Source: Hyphomicrobiales bacterium
GTDB lineage: Bacteria; Pseudomonadota; Alphaproteobacteria; Rhizobiales; Kaistiaceae
Length of the DNA: 64,000 bases
Reading direction: 5' to 3'
Assembly (NCBI GenBank): GCA_017305635.1
Contig: JAFKKF010000006.1
Location: 372,001-436,000, forward strand
Made by a program: the position numbers and the translations under genes
Part shown: piece after piece, positions 39,310 to 48,269 of the stretch
Layout of the letters: every line of letters begins with the position of its first letter
Position numbering within the stretch: position 1 is the first letter of the stretch
The notes under the pieces: model-generated
Database searches by the model: none
Seen by the model: only the letters and a program-made list of their open reading frames with translations
Told to the model about the DNA's origin: nothing

Positions 39310-40209
39310 ATGGCCGTACGTATTGGTACCAATCCGATTACCTGGACGAACGACGATCTACCATCGCTGGGCGGCGACACGCCGGTCGAAACCTGCCTCG
39401 CCGAGACCCGCATGGCGGGCTTTGCCGGCACGGAAATGGGCGGGAAATTTCCGAAGAAGTCCTCCGAGCTGGGTCCGCTCCTGAAGCGCTTCGACCTCGA
39501 CCTGGTCTCCGGCTGGTATGACGGGCGCATTGCCGAGCAGGATATCGCGAAGGAATGGGATGCGATTTTGCCGCACCTCACGCTGCTCCGCGCCCTCGGC
39601 TGCCGGCACGTCGTCTATGCCGACACCTCGCATCGCGCCAATGGCGACCTCTTCGCGCCGATCTCCAAGCGGCCGAAGCTCGCCGACGGCGACTGGAAGG
39701 AATACGGAAGGCGGCTCACGGAGTTGGCCGAGCGCATGGGCGAGTTCGGCGTGGCCATGGCCTTCCACCATCACATGGGCACGATCGTCGAGACCGACGA
39801 GGAGGTCGGCCGGCTGATGGCGGCGACCGGCCCGGCGGTTGGGCTCCTCTACGATACCGGTCACTCGATCTTCTCGGGCGGCGACCCGATCGCGCTCCTC
39901 AAGCGCCACATCGCGCGCGTCGTCCACGTGCATTGCAAGGATGCGCGGAAGCCGATCCTCGAAAAGGCGATCGCTACCGACGAGAGCTTCATGCAGGCGG
40001 TGCTCGACGGCGTCTTCACCGTCCCCGGCGATGGCTTCATCGACTTCCCGGCGGTCCTGAAGATCCTCCACGACAACGGCTATGAAGGCTGGCTGGTGGT
40101 CGAGGCCGAGCAGGATCCAGCCAAGGCCCATCCGCTCACCTATGCCCGCCTCGGCTTTTCCAACCTCACCCGCATGGCCCTCATGGCCGGCTTCACGGTG
40201 TCGCCATGA
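39310..40209 (+). CDS. IolE/MocC-like sugar phosphate isomerase-epimerase fold protein (inosose dehydratase type)
   Basis: 299 residues, a xylose-isomerase-like TIM barrel. The opening VRIGTNPITWTNDDLPSLGG closely resembles IolE (myo-inosose-2 dehydratase) and MocC of rhizopine catabolism. Metal/active-site candidates are in AMAFHHHMGTIVET, YDTGHSIFSGGDP and HVHCKDAR, then VVEAEQDP near the end. IolE converts scyllo-inosose to 3,5-cyclohexanetrione-type product. No iolB, iolC, iolD or iolG set is here, so a MocC-like role is equally possible. The ATG follows AAGGA. The stop overlaps the dehydrogenase start by 4 bases. Confidence 0.85.
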   Translation: MAVRIGTNPITWTNDDLPSLGGDTPVETCLAETRMAGFAGTEMGGKFPKKSSELGPLLKRFDLDLVSGWYDGRIAEQDIAKEWDAILPHLTLLRALGCRHVVYADTSHRANGDLFAPISKRPKLADGDWKEYGRRLTELAERMGEFGVAMAFHHHMGTIVETDEEVGRLMAATGPAVGLLYDTGHSIFSGGDPIALLKRHIARVVHVHCKDARKPILEKAIATDESFMQAVLDGVFTVPGDGFIDFPAVLKILHDNGYEGWLVVEAEQDPAKAHPLTYARLGFSNLTRMALMAGFTVSP

Positions 40210-41297
40210 CGCGCATCCGTGTCGGCATCATCGGCGGCGGCCTGATCACCCAGGTCGAGCACCTGCCGAACCTCCTCCAGCTCCCCGGCCTCTTCTCGGT
40301 CGGCGGCGTCACCGATCCATCGCGGACGGTGCGCGACCACATCGAGAAGCGCTGGGGGGTGAAGAGCTTCGAGAGCGCCGATGCGCTGCTCGGCGAGAAG
40401 GTCGACGCGGTGCTCATCGCGACGCCCGACGCCTACCACGCCGACCTCGCCATCCTGGCGCTGGAGCGCGGCCTCCACGTCTTCTCCGAGAAGCCGCTCT
40501 GCTACGACCCGGCGGATGCCGACCGGGTCATCGCGGCGCGCGACAAGACGCGGCGCGTCATGCAGGTAGGTTACATGAAGCGCTTCGACCCGGCCTGGCG
40601 GGCGCTCCGCGAGATGGTGCGCGGGGAAGGCGCGCGCCTCCGCTATATCTCGGTCGACGTCAACGATCCGGATTCGTGGCCCTTCACGGCGCATCGCGAC
40701 CTCGTCGCCGGCAGCGACGTGGCGCCCGCGCTGATCGAGGAAACGCAGGCGCGCCGGCTGGAGCAGATCTCGCGGGCGCTCGGACGGGTACCGAGCGCAG
40801 CGGAGCTGAAGGGCTTTGCCGGTCCCTATGCGTCGAGCATGGTGCATGACGTCAACCTCGTGCATGGCCTCCTCGATGCGATGGAGGTGAAGACCGGCGC
40901 GGTGACCGGCGCGGCGATCTTTGCCGGCAGCGCCGGGGGGCAGGGCGCCGTGCGCCTCGCGCCCGGCGACGGGCTGTGGACCGTCTCCCATGTCGCGGTG
41001 CCGAAGCTCTCGGACTATTCCGAGCGCGTCTCGCTGTTCTTCGACGATCGCATCTACGAGCTCGATTTCCCCTCGCCCTATCTCAACCACCAGCCGACGC
41101 GGCTCACCGAGAAGCGATCGGACGGACACCATGCCCGGCGCATCGACCACCGGCCCTCCTATGCCGAGGGCTTCGTCGAGGAGCTGAAGTCCTGGTGGAG
41201 GGCGATGGTCGAGGGCACGCCGGTCGAGAACCCGGTCGAGGATGCGCGCCGCGACATGGAACTGCTCGGCGCCTTCGCGCGGAAGGCGATCGGGTAG
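40206..41297 (+). CDS. Gfo/Idh/MocA family oxidoreductase
   Basis: 363 residues, NAD(P)-dependent dehydrogenase of a sugar, cyclitol or amino-cyclitol. Rossmann loop RVGIIGGGLITQVEHLPNLL at the N terminus, the cofactor/substrate motif VFSEKPLCYDP (Lys in EKP, near residue 97), and a catalytic region with DVNLVHGLLDAM. The C-terminal domain is the expected large beta sheet. Coupled to the IolE/MocC-like gene (ATGA overlap). The pair resembles mocA-mocC. Downstream lies a hairpin repeat, then the RraA-like gene. Confidence 0.92.
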   Translation: MTRIRVGIIGGGLITQVEHLPNLLQLPGLFSVGGVTDPSRTVRDHIEKRWGVKSFESADALLGEKVDAVLIATPDAYHADLAILALERGLHVFSEKPLCYDPADADRVIAARDKTRRVMQVGYMKRFDPAWRALREMVRGEGARLRYISVDVNDPDSWPFTAHRDLVAGSDVAPALIEETQARRLEQISRALGRVPSAAELKGFAGPYASSMVHDVNLVHGLLDAMEVKTGAVTGAAIFAGSAGGQGAVRLAPGDGLWTVSHVAVPKLSDYSERVSLFFDDRIYELDFPSPYLNHQPTRLTEKRSDGHHARRIDHRPSYAEGFVEELKSWWRAMVEGTPVENPVEDARRDMELLGAFARKAIG

Positions 41298-41309
41298 GGC
41301 AGAAGAAGA

Positions 41310-41350
41310 AAGACGTGGATGGCCGGCCTTGTGCCGGCCATCCGCGTCTT
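41310..41350. repeat. Long hairpin sharing the GGCCGGCCTTGTGCCGGCC core
   Basis: AAGACGTGGATGGCCGGC (41310-41327), loop CTTGT, then GCCGGCCATCCGCGTCTT: an 18-base stem with a single G/T mismatch. The central part repeats the outer arm of the composite element at 19368-19403. It lies in the gap before the RraA-like gene and could act as a terminator or processing hairpin. Confidence 0.7.
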
Positions 41351-41418
41351 GCTTCCCCGTTGTGCTCCGCTGCGTGCTATCCATCGCGCGCAGAAGAAGC
41401 CGCAACAAGGAGGCCCCG

Positions 41419-42075
41419 TTGCCCGACGAAGCATTGTTCGCCACGATCCGCGAGAAGCTGTTCACTGCGGTGATCGGGGACGTCATGGATGCCGCCGGCC
41501 TCACCCGCCAGTTCCTGCCGCCGGAGATCCGCGCGCTGACGCCGGATGCCATGGTCGTCGGGCGGGCGATGACGGTGCTCGAGGCGGATACCGAGCTGGG
41601 CACCGACGAGGGCTTCGGCCTCATGTTCCGCGCCCTCGACGACCTGAAGCCGGGCGAGGTCTATATCTGCAGCGGCGCCTCGCCGACCTACGCGCTCTGG
41701 GGCGGGCTGATGAGCGCCCGCGCCATGAAGCTCGGCGCGACGGGCGCCGTCCTCGACGGCTACCATCGTGACACGCGCGAGATTCTTTCGCTAGGCTTCC
41801 CCGTCTTCTCGTCGGGCGCCTATGCGCAGGATCAGCGGCTGCGCGGCAAGGTGCTCGACTTCCGCTGCCCGCTGACGTTCCGGAACGGCGCCCGGGTCGC
41901 GGCGGGCGACGTGATCATCGGCGATATCGATGGGGTCCTCGCGATTCCCGCCGCCCAGGCACCGGACATCGTCCAGGCGGCGCTCGACAAGGTGAACGGC
42001 GAGGAGACGGTGCGGAAGATGATCCTCGCCGGTGCGCGCACCGAGGATGCGTTCAACGAGACGGGCATCATGTAG
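41419..42075 (+). CDS. RraA-like protein (HMG/CHA aldolase or demethylmenaquinone-methyltransferase-like fold)
   Basis: 218 residues of the RraA fold. The active-site region of the class II aldolases in this family is visible: GAVLDGYHRDTREI with the R-D pair and GASPTYALWGGLMSARAMKLG upstream of it; VIIGDIDGVLAIPAAQAPDI near the end. Members are pyruvate aldolases for substituted hydroxy-oxo acids, or the RNase E regulator RraA. A TTG at 41419 is chosen because AAGGAGG stands 5 bases before it and the first residues fit; the upstream part of the open frame has no ribosome site and crosses the repeat. Probably acts on the product of the upstream dehydratase/dehydrogenase, by inference. Confidence 0.85.
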   Translation: MPDEALFATIREKLFTAVIGDVMDAAGLTRQFLPPEIRALTPDAMVVGRAMTVLEADTELGTDEGFGLMFRALDDLKPGEVYICSGASPTYALWGGLMSARAMKLGATGAVLDGYHRDTREILSLGFPVFSSGAYAQDQRLRGKVLDFRCPLTFRNGARVAAGDVIIGDIDGVLAIPAAQAPDIVQAALDKVNGEETVRKMILAGARTEDAFNETGIM

Positions 42076-42117
42076 GCGCCGCCTCGTTCCCGCCGATCGT
42101 GCTAAGAAGGGCGCATG

Positions 42118-42143
42118 CCTGCCGGATCACCTTCCGGCGCAGG
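42118..42143 (+). promoter_or_regulatory. Leader hairpin before cobG
   Basis: CCTGCCGGA (42118-42126) pairs with TCCGGCGCAGG (42133-42143) apart from a 2-base bulge. It lies 17 bases before the cobG start. The 85-base leader does not contain a B12 box or enough length for a cobalamin riboswitch, so this may be a terminator of the rraA transcript or a small structure in the cob leader. Confidence 0.4.
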
Positions 42144-42160
42144 ACTGAAATGAGGGCGCC

Positions 42161-43381
42161 TTGAACAGAGTGGCCCGCCGCGGAGCCTGTCCCGGCCTTC
42201 TCGATCCCATGCAGACCGGCGACGGGCTCCTCGCCCGCCTGCCGCAGACGGGTGCGCTGGCGCCTGCCGCCTTCGCCGCCATCTGCCGGGCGGCAGCGCG
42301 GCACGGCAACGGGCTGGTCGAGGTCACCGCGCGCGGCAGCCTGCAGGTGCGCGGCCTGACGCCTCTCTCGGTGCGCGCCTTCGCCGAGGCTTGCGCCGGT
42401 GCCGGGATCGTCGGGACCGGCGGTCCTGTCGTGATCGCCAGTCCGCTCGGCGGGCGCGACGCGTCGGCGGTGGTGGATAGCGCGGACCTCGTCGTCGCGA
42501 TCCGCGACGCGGTCACGCGATATGCGGGCAAGGTGGCGCCGAAGGTGTCGATCATCGTCGACGATGGCGGTGCGCTGCATCTCGACGCGCTCTGCGCCGA
42601 CATCCGGCTGCGGGCGCTTCCCGACGGACGATACGCGCTCGGCATGGCCGGCGACTCGGTCTCGGCGTGCGCTCTCGGTGCGGTGCGGGCCGGCGATGCG
42701 CTCGCCGCGACGGTCGCGCTTCTCGACGCGATCGCGACGCTCGGGCGTGACGCGCGGGCGCGCGACCTCGCCGACGCCAGGGGCGTCGTGGCGGCGTTGG
42801 CGGAAGCGGCGCCGCCGGTGCAGGCGCGGCCGCCGGCCCGTTTCGTCGGAAGGCATTTCCTCGCGCACGGTCGCGCCGCCGTCGGCATCGGGCTCGCCTT
42901 CGGGCAAAGCGAGGCCAAGGTCCTCGAGACGCTCGCCGCGGCGGCGATGGACATGGGCGCGACCGGCATCGCGCCGGCGCCGGAGCGGACGCTCCTCGCT
43001 CTCGAGCTGCCCGATGGCGATGCCTTCGCGCGCCTCGCCGCGCGTCTCGGCTTCATCACGCGGGCCGACGATCCGCGGCGCGCCATCATTGCCTGTGCCG
43101 GCGCACCGGCCTGTGCGGCCGCCCTGATCCCGACCCGCGCCATGGCGGCCGAGGTGGCGCGGGTGGCGGCGCCGCTGCTCGCCGGCGGCGGTTCCGTCCA
43201 TGTGTCGGGCTGCGCCAAGGGTTGCGCCTCGCGCGCGCCCGCCGCGCTCACCCTTGTCGGCACGGCGGCGGGTGCCGCGATCATCCGCGACGGACGCGTC
43301 GGCGATGCGCCGGCGATGATCGTGCCGGTGCGTGAGCTCGTCGGGCGCGTCGCGGCGCTATCGGTCCCGGAGCCGGCGTGA
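42161..43381 (+). CDS. cobG: Precorrin-3B synthase (CobG)
   Basis: 406 residues, a siroheme-sulfite/nitrite-reductase relative with a 4Fe-4S cluster that oxidises precorrin-3A with O2 in the aerobic B12 pathway. The N-terminal [15 protein letters not shown] and ITRADDPRR match the family. The cluster cysteines are CAGAPAC (C-x5-C) and [10 protein letters not shown] (C-x3-C) in the C-terminal third. Start uncertain: the TTG at 42161, with GAGGG 4-5 bases before it, is used; a GTG at 42170 (giving VARRGACPG) is the alternative. First gene of the corrin cluster; its stop overlaps cobH (TGATG). Confidence 0.92.
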   Translation: MNRVARRGACPGLLDPMQTGDGLLARLPQTGALAPAAFAAICRAAARHGNGLVEVTARGSLQVRGLTPLSVRAFAEACAGAGIVGTGGPVVIASPLGGRDASAVVDSADLVVAIRDAVTRYAGKVAPKVSIIVDDGGALHLDALCADIRLRALPDGRYALGMAGDSVSACALGAVRAGDALAATVALLDAIATLGRDARARDLADARGVVAALAEAAPPVQARPPARFVGRHFLAHGRAAVGIGLAFGQSEAKVLETLAAAAMDMGATGIAPAPERTLLALELPDGDAFARLAARLGFITRADDPRRAIIACAGAPACAAALIPTRAMAAEVARVAAPLLAGGGSVHVSGCAKGCASRAPAALTLVGTAAGAAIIRDGRVGDAPAMIVPVRELVGRVAALSVPEPA

Positions 43382-44007
43382 TGGAGGCCTATATCCGCGA
43401 CGGCGCGGCGATCTATGCGCGCTCCTTCGCCATCATCCGCGCCGAGGCCGACCTCGCGCGCTTCGCGCCGGAGGAGGCCGAGGTCGCCGTCCGCATGATC
43501 CACGCCTCCGGCCTCGTCGCGCTTGCCGGCGACATCGTCCTCGCGCCCGGCGCGGTCGCCGCGGCGCGCGACGCGCTCTACCGCGGTGCGCCCGTCCTCT
43601 GCGACGCCGAGATGGTGGCCCACGGCATCACGCGGCGCTTCCTTCCCGCGGGCAACGACATCCTCTGCACGCTCGGCGATGCGCGCGTCGCCGATCGTGC
43701 CGCCCGCCTCGGCACGACCCGCTCGGCCGCGGCGGTCGACCTGTGGGCGGATCGCCTCGGTGGCGCGGTGGTCGCCATCGGCAATGCCCCGACGGCCCTG
43801 TTCCGCCTCCTCGAACTGCTCGCCGAGGGCGCGCCGAAGCCGGCGGCGATCCTCGGCATGCCGGTCGGCTTCGTCGGGGCCGCTGAATCGAAGGAGGCGC
43901 TGATTGCCGCGGCGCCGGCGCCCTTCGTGACGGTGCGCGGCCGGCTCGGCGGCAGCGCCATCACGGCGGCGGCGGTCAACGCCATCGCTTTGCAGGCCGG
44001 GCGATGA
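43381..44007 (+). CDS. cobH: Precorrin-8X methylmutase (CobH)
   Basis: 208 residues. Moves the methyl group from C-11 to C-12 of the macrocycle, giving hydrogenobyrinate. Family blocks are [20 protein letters not shown], the catalytic-histidine region RMIHASG (about residue 40), and GVGF-like [13 protein letters not shown]. The central [17 protein letters not shown] is typical. ATG at 43381 shares bases with the cobG stop; a GTG three bases before would add one residue. The stop overlaps cobI by 4 bases. Confidence 0.95.
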   Translation: MEAYIRDGAAIYARSFAIIRAEADLARFAPEEAEVAVRMIHASGLVALAGDIVLAPGAVAAARDALYRGAPVLCDAEMVAHGITRRFLPAGNDILCTLGDARVADRAARLGTTRSAAAVDLWADRLGGAVVAIGNAPTALFRLLELLAEGAPKPAAILGMPVGFVGAAESKEALIAAAPAPFVTVRGRLGGSAITAAAVNAIALQAGR

Positions 44008-44729
44008 GCGGGCGGCTCACCGGCGTCGGCGTCGGGCCGGGCGACCCCGACCTGATGACGCTGAAGGCGGTGAGGATCATCGCCGCGGCCGACGTCGTCG
44101 CCTATTTCGCCAAGGCCGGCAGCCCGAGCCATGCCCGCGCCATTGCGGCGGGCCACATGCGGCCGGGCGTCACCGAGGAGGCACTCGGCTATCCGGTGAC
44201 CACCGAGATCGCCAGGAAGGCGCCGGAATATGGCGCGGCGATCGAATCCTTCTACGCCGCGAGCGCGGCGCGGCTGGCGGCGCACCTCGATGCCGGCCGC
44301 AGCGTCGCCGTGCTGTCGGAAGGCGATCCGTTCTTCTACGGCTCCTACATGCATCTCCATGCGCGGCTGGCAGCGCGCTATCCGACCGAGGTGATCCCGG
44401 GCGTGACCAGCATTGCCGGCTGCGCCGCGATCGCCGGCGTGCCGCTCGCGCAGGGCGACGACGTGCTCGCCATCGTGCCGGGGACGCTTTCCGAGCCGCA
44501 GCTGATCGAGCGCTTCATGGCCGGCGAGGCCTTCGCCGTGATCAAGCTCGGCCGCAACCTCGGCAAGGTGCGGCGCGCGCTTGCCGCCTCGGGGCGCATC
44601 GCCGGGGCGCTCTATGTCGAGCGCGGCACCATGGCGGACGGACGCGTGCTGAAGCTCGCCGACAAGCCCGACGACACGGCGCCCTACTTCGCCGTGATCC
44701 TGGTGCCGGGCTGGGAGAGCCGGCCGTGA
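44004..44729 (+). CDS. cobI: Precorrin-2 C20-methyltransferase (CobI)
   Basis: 241 residues, SAM-dependent tetrapyrrole methyltransferase that makes precorrin-3A from precorrin-2. Motifs: [20 protein letters not shown] at the N terminus, [17 protein letters not shown] in the middle, the [22 protein letters not shown] segment and the terminal YFAVILVPG. These are the CobI/CbiL subtype features. Stop/start overlaps of 4 bases on both sides (GATGAGC type) indicate tight coupling to cobH and cobJ. Confidence 0.95.
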   Translation: MSGRLTGVGVGPGDPDLMTLKAVRIIAAADVVAYFAKAGSPSHARAIAAGHMRPGVTEEALGYPVTTEIARKAPEYGAAIESFYAASAARLAAHLDAGRSVAVLSEGDPFFYGSYMHLHARLAARYPTEVIPGVTSIAGCAAIAGVPLAQGDDVLAIVPGTLSEPQLIERFMAGEAFAVIKLGRNLGKVRRALAASGRIAGALYVERGTMADGRVLKLADKPDDTAPYFAVILVPGWESRP

Positions 44730-45481
44730 GCGGGCGCCTGGCGGTGATCGGCCTCGGGCCGGGCGATGCGCGTTTCCTCACGCCGGAGGCGGCGGACGAG
44801 ATCGCCGGCGCCGATGCGCTCTACGGCTACGCGCCCTATCTCGCGCGCCTCCCCGAGCAGGCGGGGCAGGCGCGCCATGCCTCGGACAATCGCGAGGAGA
44901 TCGCGCGCGCCTCCGCTGCGCTGGATCACGCCGCGGGAGGCGCCCGCGTTGCCATCGTCTCGGGCGGCGATCCGGGCGTCTTCGCCATGGCGGCGGCGGT
45001 ATGCGAGGCGATCGACAGCGGGCCGGCGGCCTGGCGCGAGATCGAGATTCGGGTGGTGCCGGGGATCACGGCGATGCTGGCCGTCGCGGCCGCCGTCGGC
45101 GCGCCGCTCGGGCACGATTTCTGCGCGATCTCGCTCTCCGACAACCTGAAGCCCTGGGACCTGGTCGAGCGGCGGCTCGATGCGGCGGCATCGGCGGGCT
45201 TTGCCATCGCGCTCTACAATCCGGCCTCGAAGGCGCGGCCCTGGCAGCTCGGCGCCGCCTTCGATCGCCTGCGGCAGCATCTCCCGCCGGCGACCCCGGT
45301 GATCTTCGGCCGCGCCGTCGGACGTGCCGACGAACGCGTGACGGTGGCGGCGCTCGCCGATGCCGATCCGGCGCATGCCGACATGGCGACGCTGGTCATT
45401 ATCGGCTCGGCGGCGACGCGGGCGATCGCGCGGCGGGGACTGCCGCCGCTGGTTTATTCGCCGCGGAGCGCCAGGGCATGA
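44726..45481 (+). CDS. cobJ: Precorrin-3B C17-methyltransferase (CobJ)
   Basis: 251 residues. Methylates C-17 and contracts the ring to give precorrin-4. Motifs: LAVIGLGPGDARFLTPEA, GADALYGYAPYL, VAIVSGGDPGVFAMAA, VVPGITAMLAVAAAVGAPLG with HDFCAISLSDNLKPW, and IALYNPASKARPWQL. All are CobJ/CbiH-type. It starts in the cobI stop (GTGAGC) using the start at 44726. The end overlaps the oppositely oriented cobK by 28 bases. Confidence 0.95.
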   Translation: MSGRLAVIGLGPGDARFLTPEAADEIAGADALYGYAPYLARLPEQAGQARHASDNREEIARASAALDHAAGGARVAIVSGGDPGVFAMAAAVCEAIDSGPAAWREIEIRVVPGITAMLAVAAAVGAPLGHDFCAISLSDNLKPWDLVERRLDAAASAGFAIALYNPASKARPWQLGAAFDRLRQHLPPATPVIFGRAVGRADERVTVAALADADPAHADMATLVIIGSAATRAIARRGLPPLVYSPRSARA

Positions 45482-46215
45482 CCGAGCCAGGCGAGCGCCT
45501 CTTCGACGCTGCCGACGCGCGCCGCCACGTCGGGCAAGTGTGGACGCGCGATGAGGACGACCGGCAGGCGGAGCCCTCGCGCCGCGGCGATCTTGGCATA
45601 GGCGGCCTCGCCGCCGCTGTTGCGGCAGACGACCGTCTCGATGCGATGCGCTCCCATGAGCGCGCGGTCGGCGGCCTCGGTGAAAGGGCCGCGCTCGAGC
45701 ACATAGGTCGCGTGCGGAACGGCGAGCGGCGGCTCGACCGGATCGACGCTGCGGATGAGATAGAAATGCTGCGGTGCCGCCGCGAAAGGCGCGAGCTCCT
45801 TACGGCCGAGGGCGACAAAGACGCGGCGCGGGGCGCGGCCGAGCGCGGCGACGGCTTCGGTCTCGCTCGCCACTTCGCGCCAGTCGTCGCCGGTGACGCG
45901 CTGCCAGGGCGGGCGTCGGAGCGCGAGGAGAGGCGTGTTGGTCTCGCCGGCGGCGCGGGCGGCATTGGCCGATATCTCGGCGGCGTAAGGATGGGTCGCG
46001 TCGACAAGCACGTCGATGCGCTCGTCGCGGAGATGGGCGACGAGTCCGGAGGCGCCGCCAAAGCCGCCGATGCGCGTCGGCGCGCCCTGCGCCACTACCT
46101 GCGCCGTGCGGCCGGCAAGCGATACGGTGACCGCGATATCGCCGCGCGCCGCAAGCGCCGAGGCGAGCTCGCGCGCTTCGGTGGTGCCGCCGAGGATGAG
46201 GATGCGTTTGGCCAT
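45454..46215 (-). CDS. cobK: Precorrin-6A reductase (CobK), opposite strand
   Basis: 253 residues. NADPH-dependent reduction of precorrin-6A to 6B. Rossmann-type start RILILGGTTEARELASALAA, then VLVDATHPYAAEISANAARA (conserved), and YLIRSVDPVEPP with VCRNSGGEAAYAKIAAARGL near the C terminus. It is the only cob gene on the minus strand. Its ATG overlaps the cobL ATG (two shared bases on opposite strands), and its 3' end overlaps cobJ by 28 bases. Its promoter therefore must lie inside cobL coding sequence. Confidence 0.95.
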   Translation of the reverse strand: MAKRILILGGTTEARELASALAARGDIAVTVSLAGRTAQVVAQGAPTRIGGFGGASGLVAHLRDERIDVLVDATHPYAAEISANAARAAGETNTPLLALRRPPWQRVTGDDWREVASETEAVAALGRAPRRVFVALGRKELAPFAAAPQHFYLIRSVDPVEPPLAVPHATYVLERGPFTEAADRALMGAHRIETVVCRNSGGEAAYAKIAAARGLRLPVVLIARPHLPDVAARVGSVEEALAWLGHALALRGE

Positions 46216-47455
46216 GCCCGGTCCTGAACAGATCGCGGCGCAACCTGCCGCAGATGGGCCATGGCTGGCAATCGTCGGCATCGGCGAGGACGGCGTCGAA
46301 GGGTTGTCGCCGGCGGCGCGGAAGCTGGTGAGCGGAGCGGAAATCGTCTTCGGCGGGCAGCGCCACCTGGCGCTCGCCGATGCGATCATCACGGGCGCCC
46401 GCCGCCCGTGGCCGTCGCCTTTCGCGATCGACGCGGTGCTGGCGCGGCGCGGGGAGAAGGTCTGCGTGCTCGCCTCGGGCGATCCCTTCGTCCATGGCAT
46501 CGGCGCGCTGCTGGCGCGCGAAGTCCCGCCCTCGGAAATGACCGTGATGCCGGCGCCATCGGCCTTCAGCCTCGCCGCGGCGCGTCTCGGCTGGCCCCTG
46601 CCGGAGGTGACGATGCTGGCGCTGCACGCGCGGGCGCCCGACCTCCTCCGTCCGCATCTCCATCCCGGCGCGCGCATTCTCGCGCTGGTCGCGGATGGAA
46701 CGGCGGCGGCGGAAATTGCGGCGCTGCTCGCCGGCGCGGGTTTTGGCGGATCGCGCGTCACGGCGCTGGAGGCGCTGGGCGGGCCACGCGAGCGCATCCG
46801 CTCCGTGCGTGCCGACACCTTCGATCTTGCCGGCATCGATCCGCTCAACCTCGTCGCCATCGAGGTGGCGGCCGACGCCGATGCGTGCATCATCCCGCGC
46901 GCGCCGGGCCTCCCCGACGACGCCTTTGCCCATGACGGGCAGATCACCAAGCGCGAAGTGCGCGCGCTGACGCTGTCGGCGCTGGCGCCGGTGCCGGGCG
47001 AATTGCTCTGGGATATCGGCGCCGGTTCGGGCTCGGTAGTGATCGAATGGATGCTGGCGCACCCGTCGCTCCGCGCGATCGCCATCGAATCGAAGGCGAA
47101 GCGCGCCGAGCGCATCCGGCTCAATGCCCGCAACCTCGGCGTGCCGGACCTCGCCGTCGTCGTCGGCAGCGCGCCCGCGGCGCTCGCCCAACTCGCGCCT
47201 CCGGATGCGGTCTTCGTCGGCGGCGGGGCGAGCGATCCCGGCGTCCTCGATGCGGCGATCGCCGCGCTCCGTCCCGGCGGGCGGATGGTGGTGAATGGGG
47301 TGACGCTGGAGACCGAGGCGCTGCTTCTGGCGCGGCATGCAGACCTCGGCGGGGAACTGACGCGCATCGCCATCCAGCGCGCCGCGCCCATCGGCACGAT
47401 GACCGCGTTTCGTCCGGCCATGCCGGTGACGCAGTGGCGCTGGGTGAGGCCGTGA
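46214..47455 (+). CDS. cobL: Precorrin-6Y C5,15-methyltransferase / decarboxylase (CobL)
   Basis: 413 residues, a fusion of CbiE-like (N-terminal, about 20-215; [36 protein letters not shown]) and CbiT-like (C-terminal, about 225-405; [23 protein letters not shown] motif, [17 protein letters not shown]) parts. It methylates C-5 and C-15 and decarboxylates the C-12 acetate. Its start shares two bases with the divergent cobK start, so there is no intergenic region; translation initiation and promoter for cobL must come from within cobK sequence. Overlaps cobM by 4 bases. Confidence 0.95.
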   Translation: MPGPEQIAAQPAADGPWLAIVGIGEDGVEGLSPAARKLVSGAEIVFGGQRHLALADAIITGARRPWPSPFAIDAVLARRGEKVCVLASGDPFVHGIGALLAREVPPSEMTVMPAPSAFSLAAARLGWPLPEVTMLALHARAPDLLRPHLHPGARILALVADGTAAAEIAALLAGAGFGGSRVTALEALGGPRERIRSVRADTFDLAGIDPLNLVAIEVAADADACIIPRAPGLPDDAFAHDGQITKREVRALTLSALAPVPGELLWDIGAGSGSVVIEWMLAHPSLRAIAIESKAKRAERIRLNARNLGVPDLAVVVGSAPAALAQLAPPDAVFVGGGASDPGVLDAAIAALRPGGRMVVNGVTLETEALLLARHADLGGELTRIAIQRAAPIGTMTAFRPAMPVTQWRWVRP

Positions 47456-48204
47456 CGGTGCATTTCATCGGCGCCGGTCCCGGCGCGGCGGACCTGATCA
47501 CGCTGCGCGGGCGCGATCTCATCGCCTCCTCGCCGGTCTGCCTCCATGCCGGTTCGACCGTCTCGGCCGACCTCCTCGTCCATTGCGCGCCGGGAACGCG
47601 CATCGTCGACACGGCGCCCATGGACCTCGACCAGATCGAGGCCGAGATGGTCGCCGCCACGGAAGCCGGCCACGACGTCGCGCGGCTGCATTCGGGCGAT
47701 CTCTCCGTCTTCAGCGCGGTGGCCGAGCAGGTGCGCCGGCTCGCGCGCCGCGGCATTGCCTGGACGCTTACCCCGGGCGTGCCGGCCTTCGCAGCTGCCG
47801 CCGCCGTGCTCGGCCATGAGCTGACCCTGCCGGAGGTGGCGCAGAGCGTGGTGCTTACCCGGGTCGCCGGACGCGCCTCCGCCATGCCGGCGAGCGAGAA
47901 CCTTGCCGCCTTCGCCGCGACCGGGGCGACGCTCGCCATCCACCTCGCCATCCACGCGCTGCCGAGGATCGTGGAGACGCTGACGCCGGTGCTCGGCGCC
48001 GATTGCCCGGTGGCGATCGTGGAGCGCGCCACCTGGCCCGACGAGCGGCAGCTGACCGGCACGCTCGGCACGATCCTCGCCCTTGCGGCGCCCCTCGGCA
48101 TGGAGCGGAGCGCGCTCGTCCTCGTCGGGCGGGCGCTGGCAGCGGAAGGATTCCGCGAGAGCGCCCTCTACGATCCCGACTATCGGCGCCGCTATCGGCC
48201 GTGA
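47452..48204 (+). CDS. cobM: Precorrin-4 C11-methyltransferase (CobM)
   Basis: 250 residues, starts with GTG inside the cobL stop (GTGA). Motifs: [71 protein letters not shown], and [19 protein letters not shown]. These are CobM/CbiF-type features. 65 bases separate it from cobA, the first gap in the plus-strand run after cobL. Confidence 0.95.
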   Translation: MTVHFIGAGPGAADLITLRGRDLIASSPVCLHAGSTVSADLLVHCAPGTRIVDTAPMDLDQIEAEMVAATEAGHDVARLHSGDLSVFSAVAEQVRRLARRGIAWTLTPGVPAFAAAAAVLGHELTLPEVAQSVVLTRVAGRASAMPASENLAAFAATGATLAIHLAIHALPRIVETLTPVLGADCPVAIVERATWPDERQLTGTLGTILALAAPLGMERSALVLVGRALAAEGFRESALYDPDYRRRYRP

Positions 48205-48269
48205 GCCGCCTTGAAGCGGCCGACCCGGAGCGATATGCCGGCAACTGACGGGATTACGAGTTGTCAACA

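Noticed and set aside
41242..41418. Extra N-terminal part of the RraA-like protein
   Set aside because: This part of the frame covers the end of the dehydrogenase gene and the hairpin repeat; a strong AAGGAGG precedes the TTG at 41419.
42076..42160. Cobalamin riboswitch
   Set aside because: Too short, and no B12-box-like sequence was found; only a small hairpin is present.
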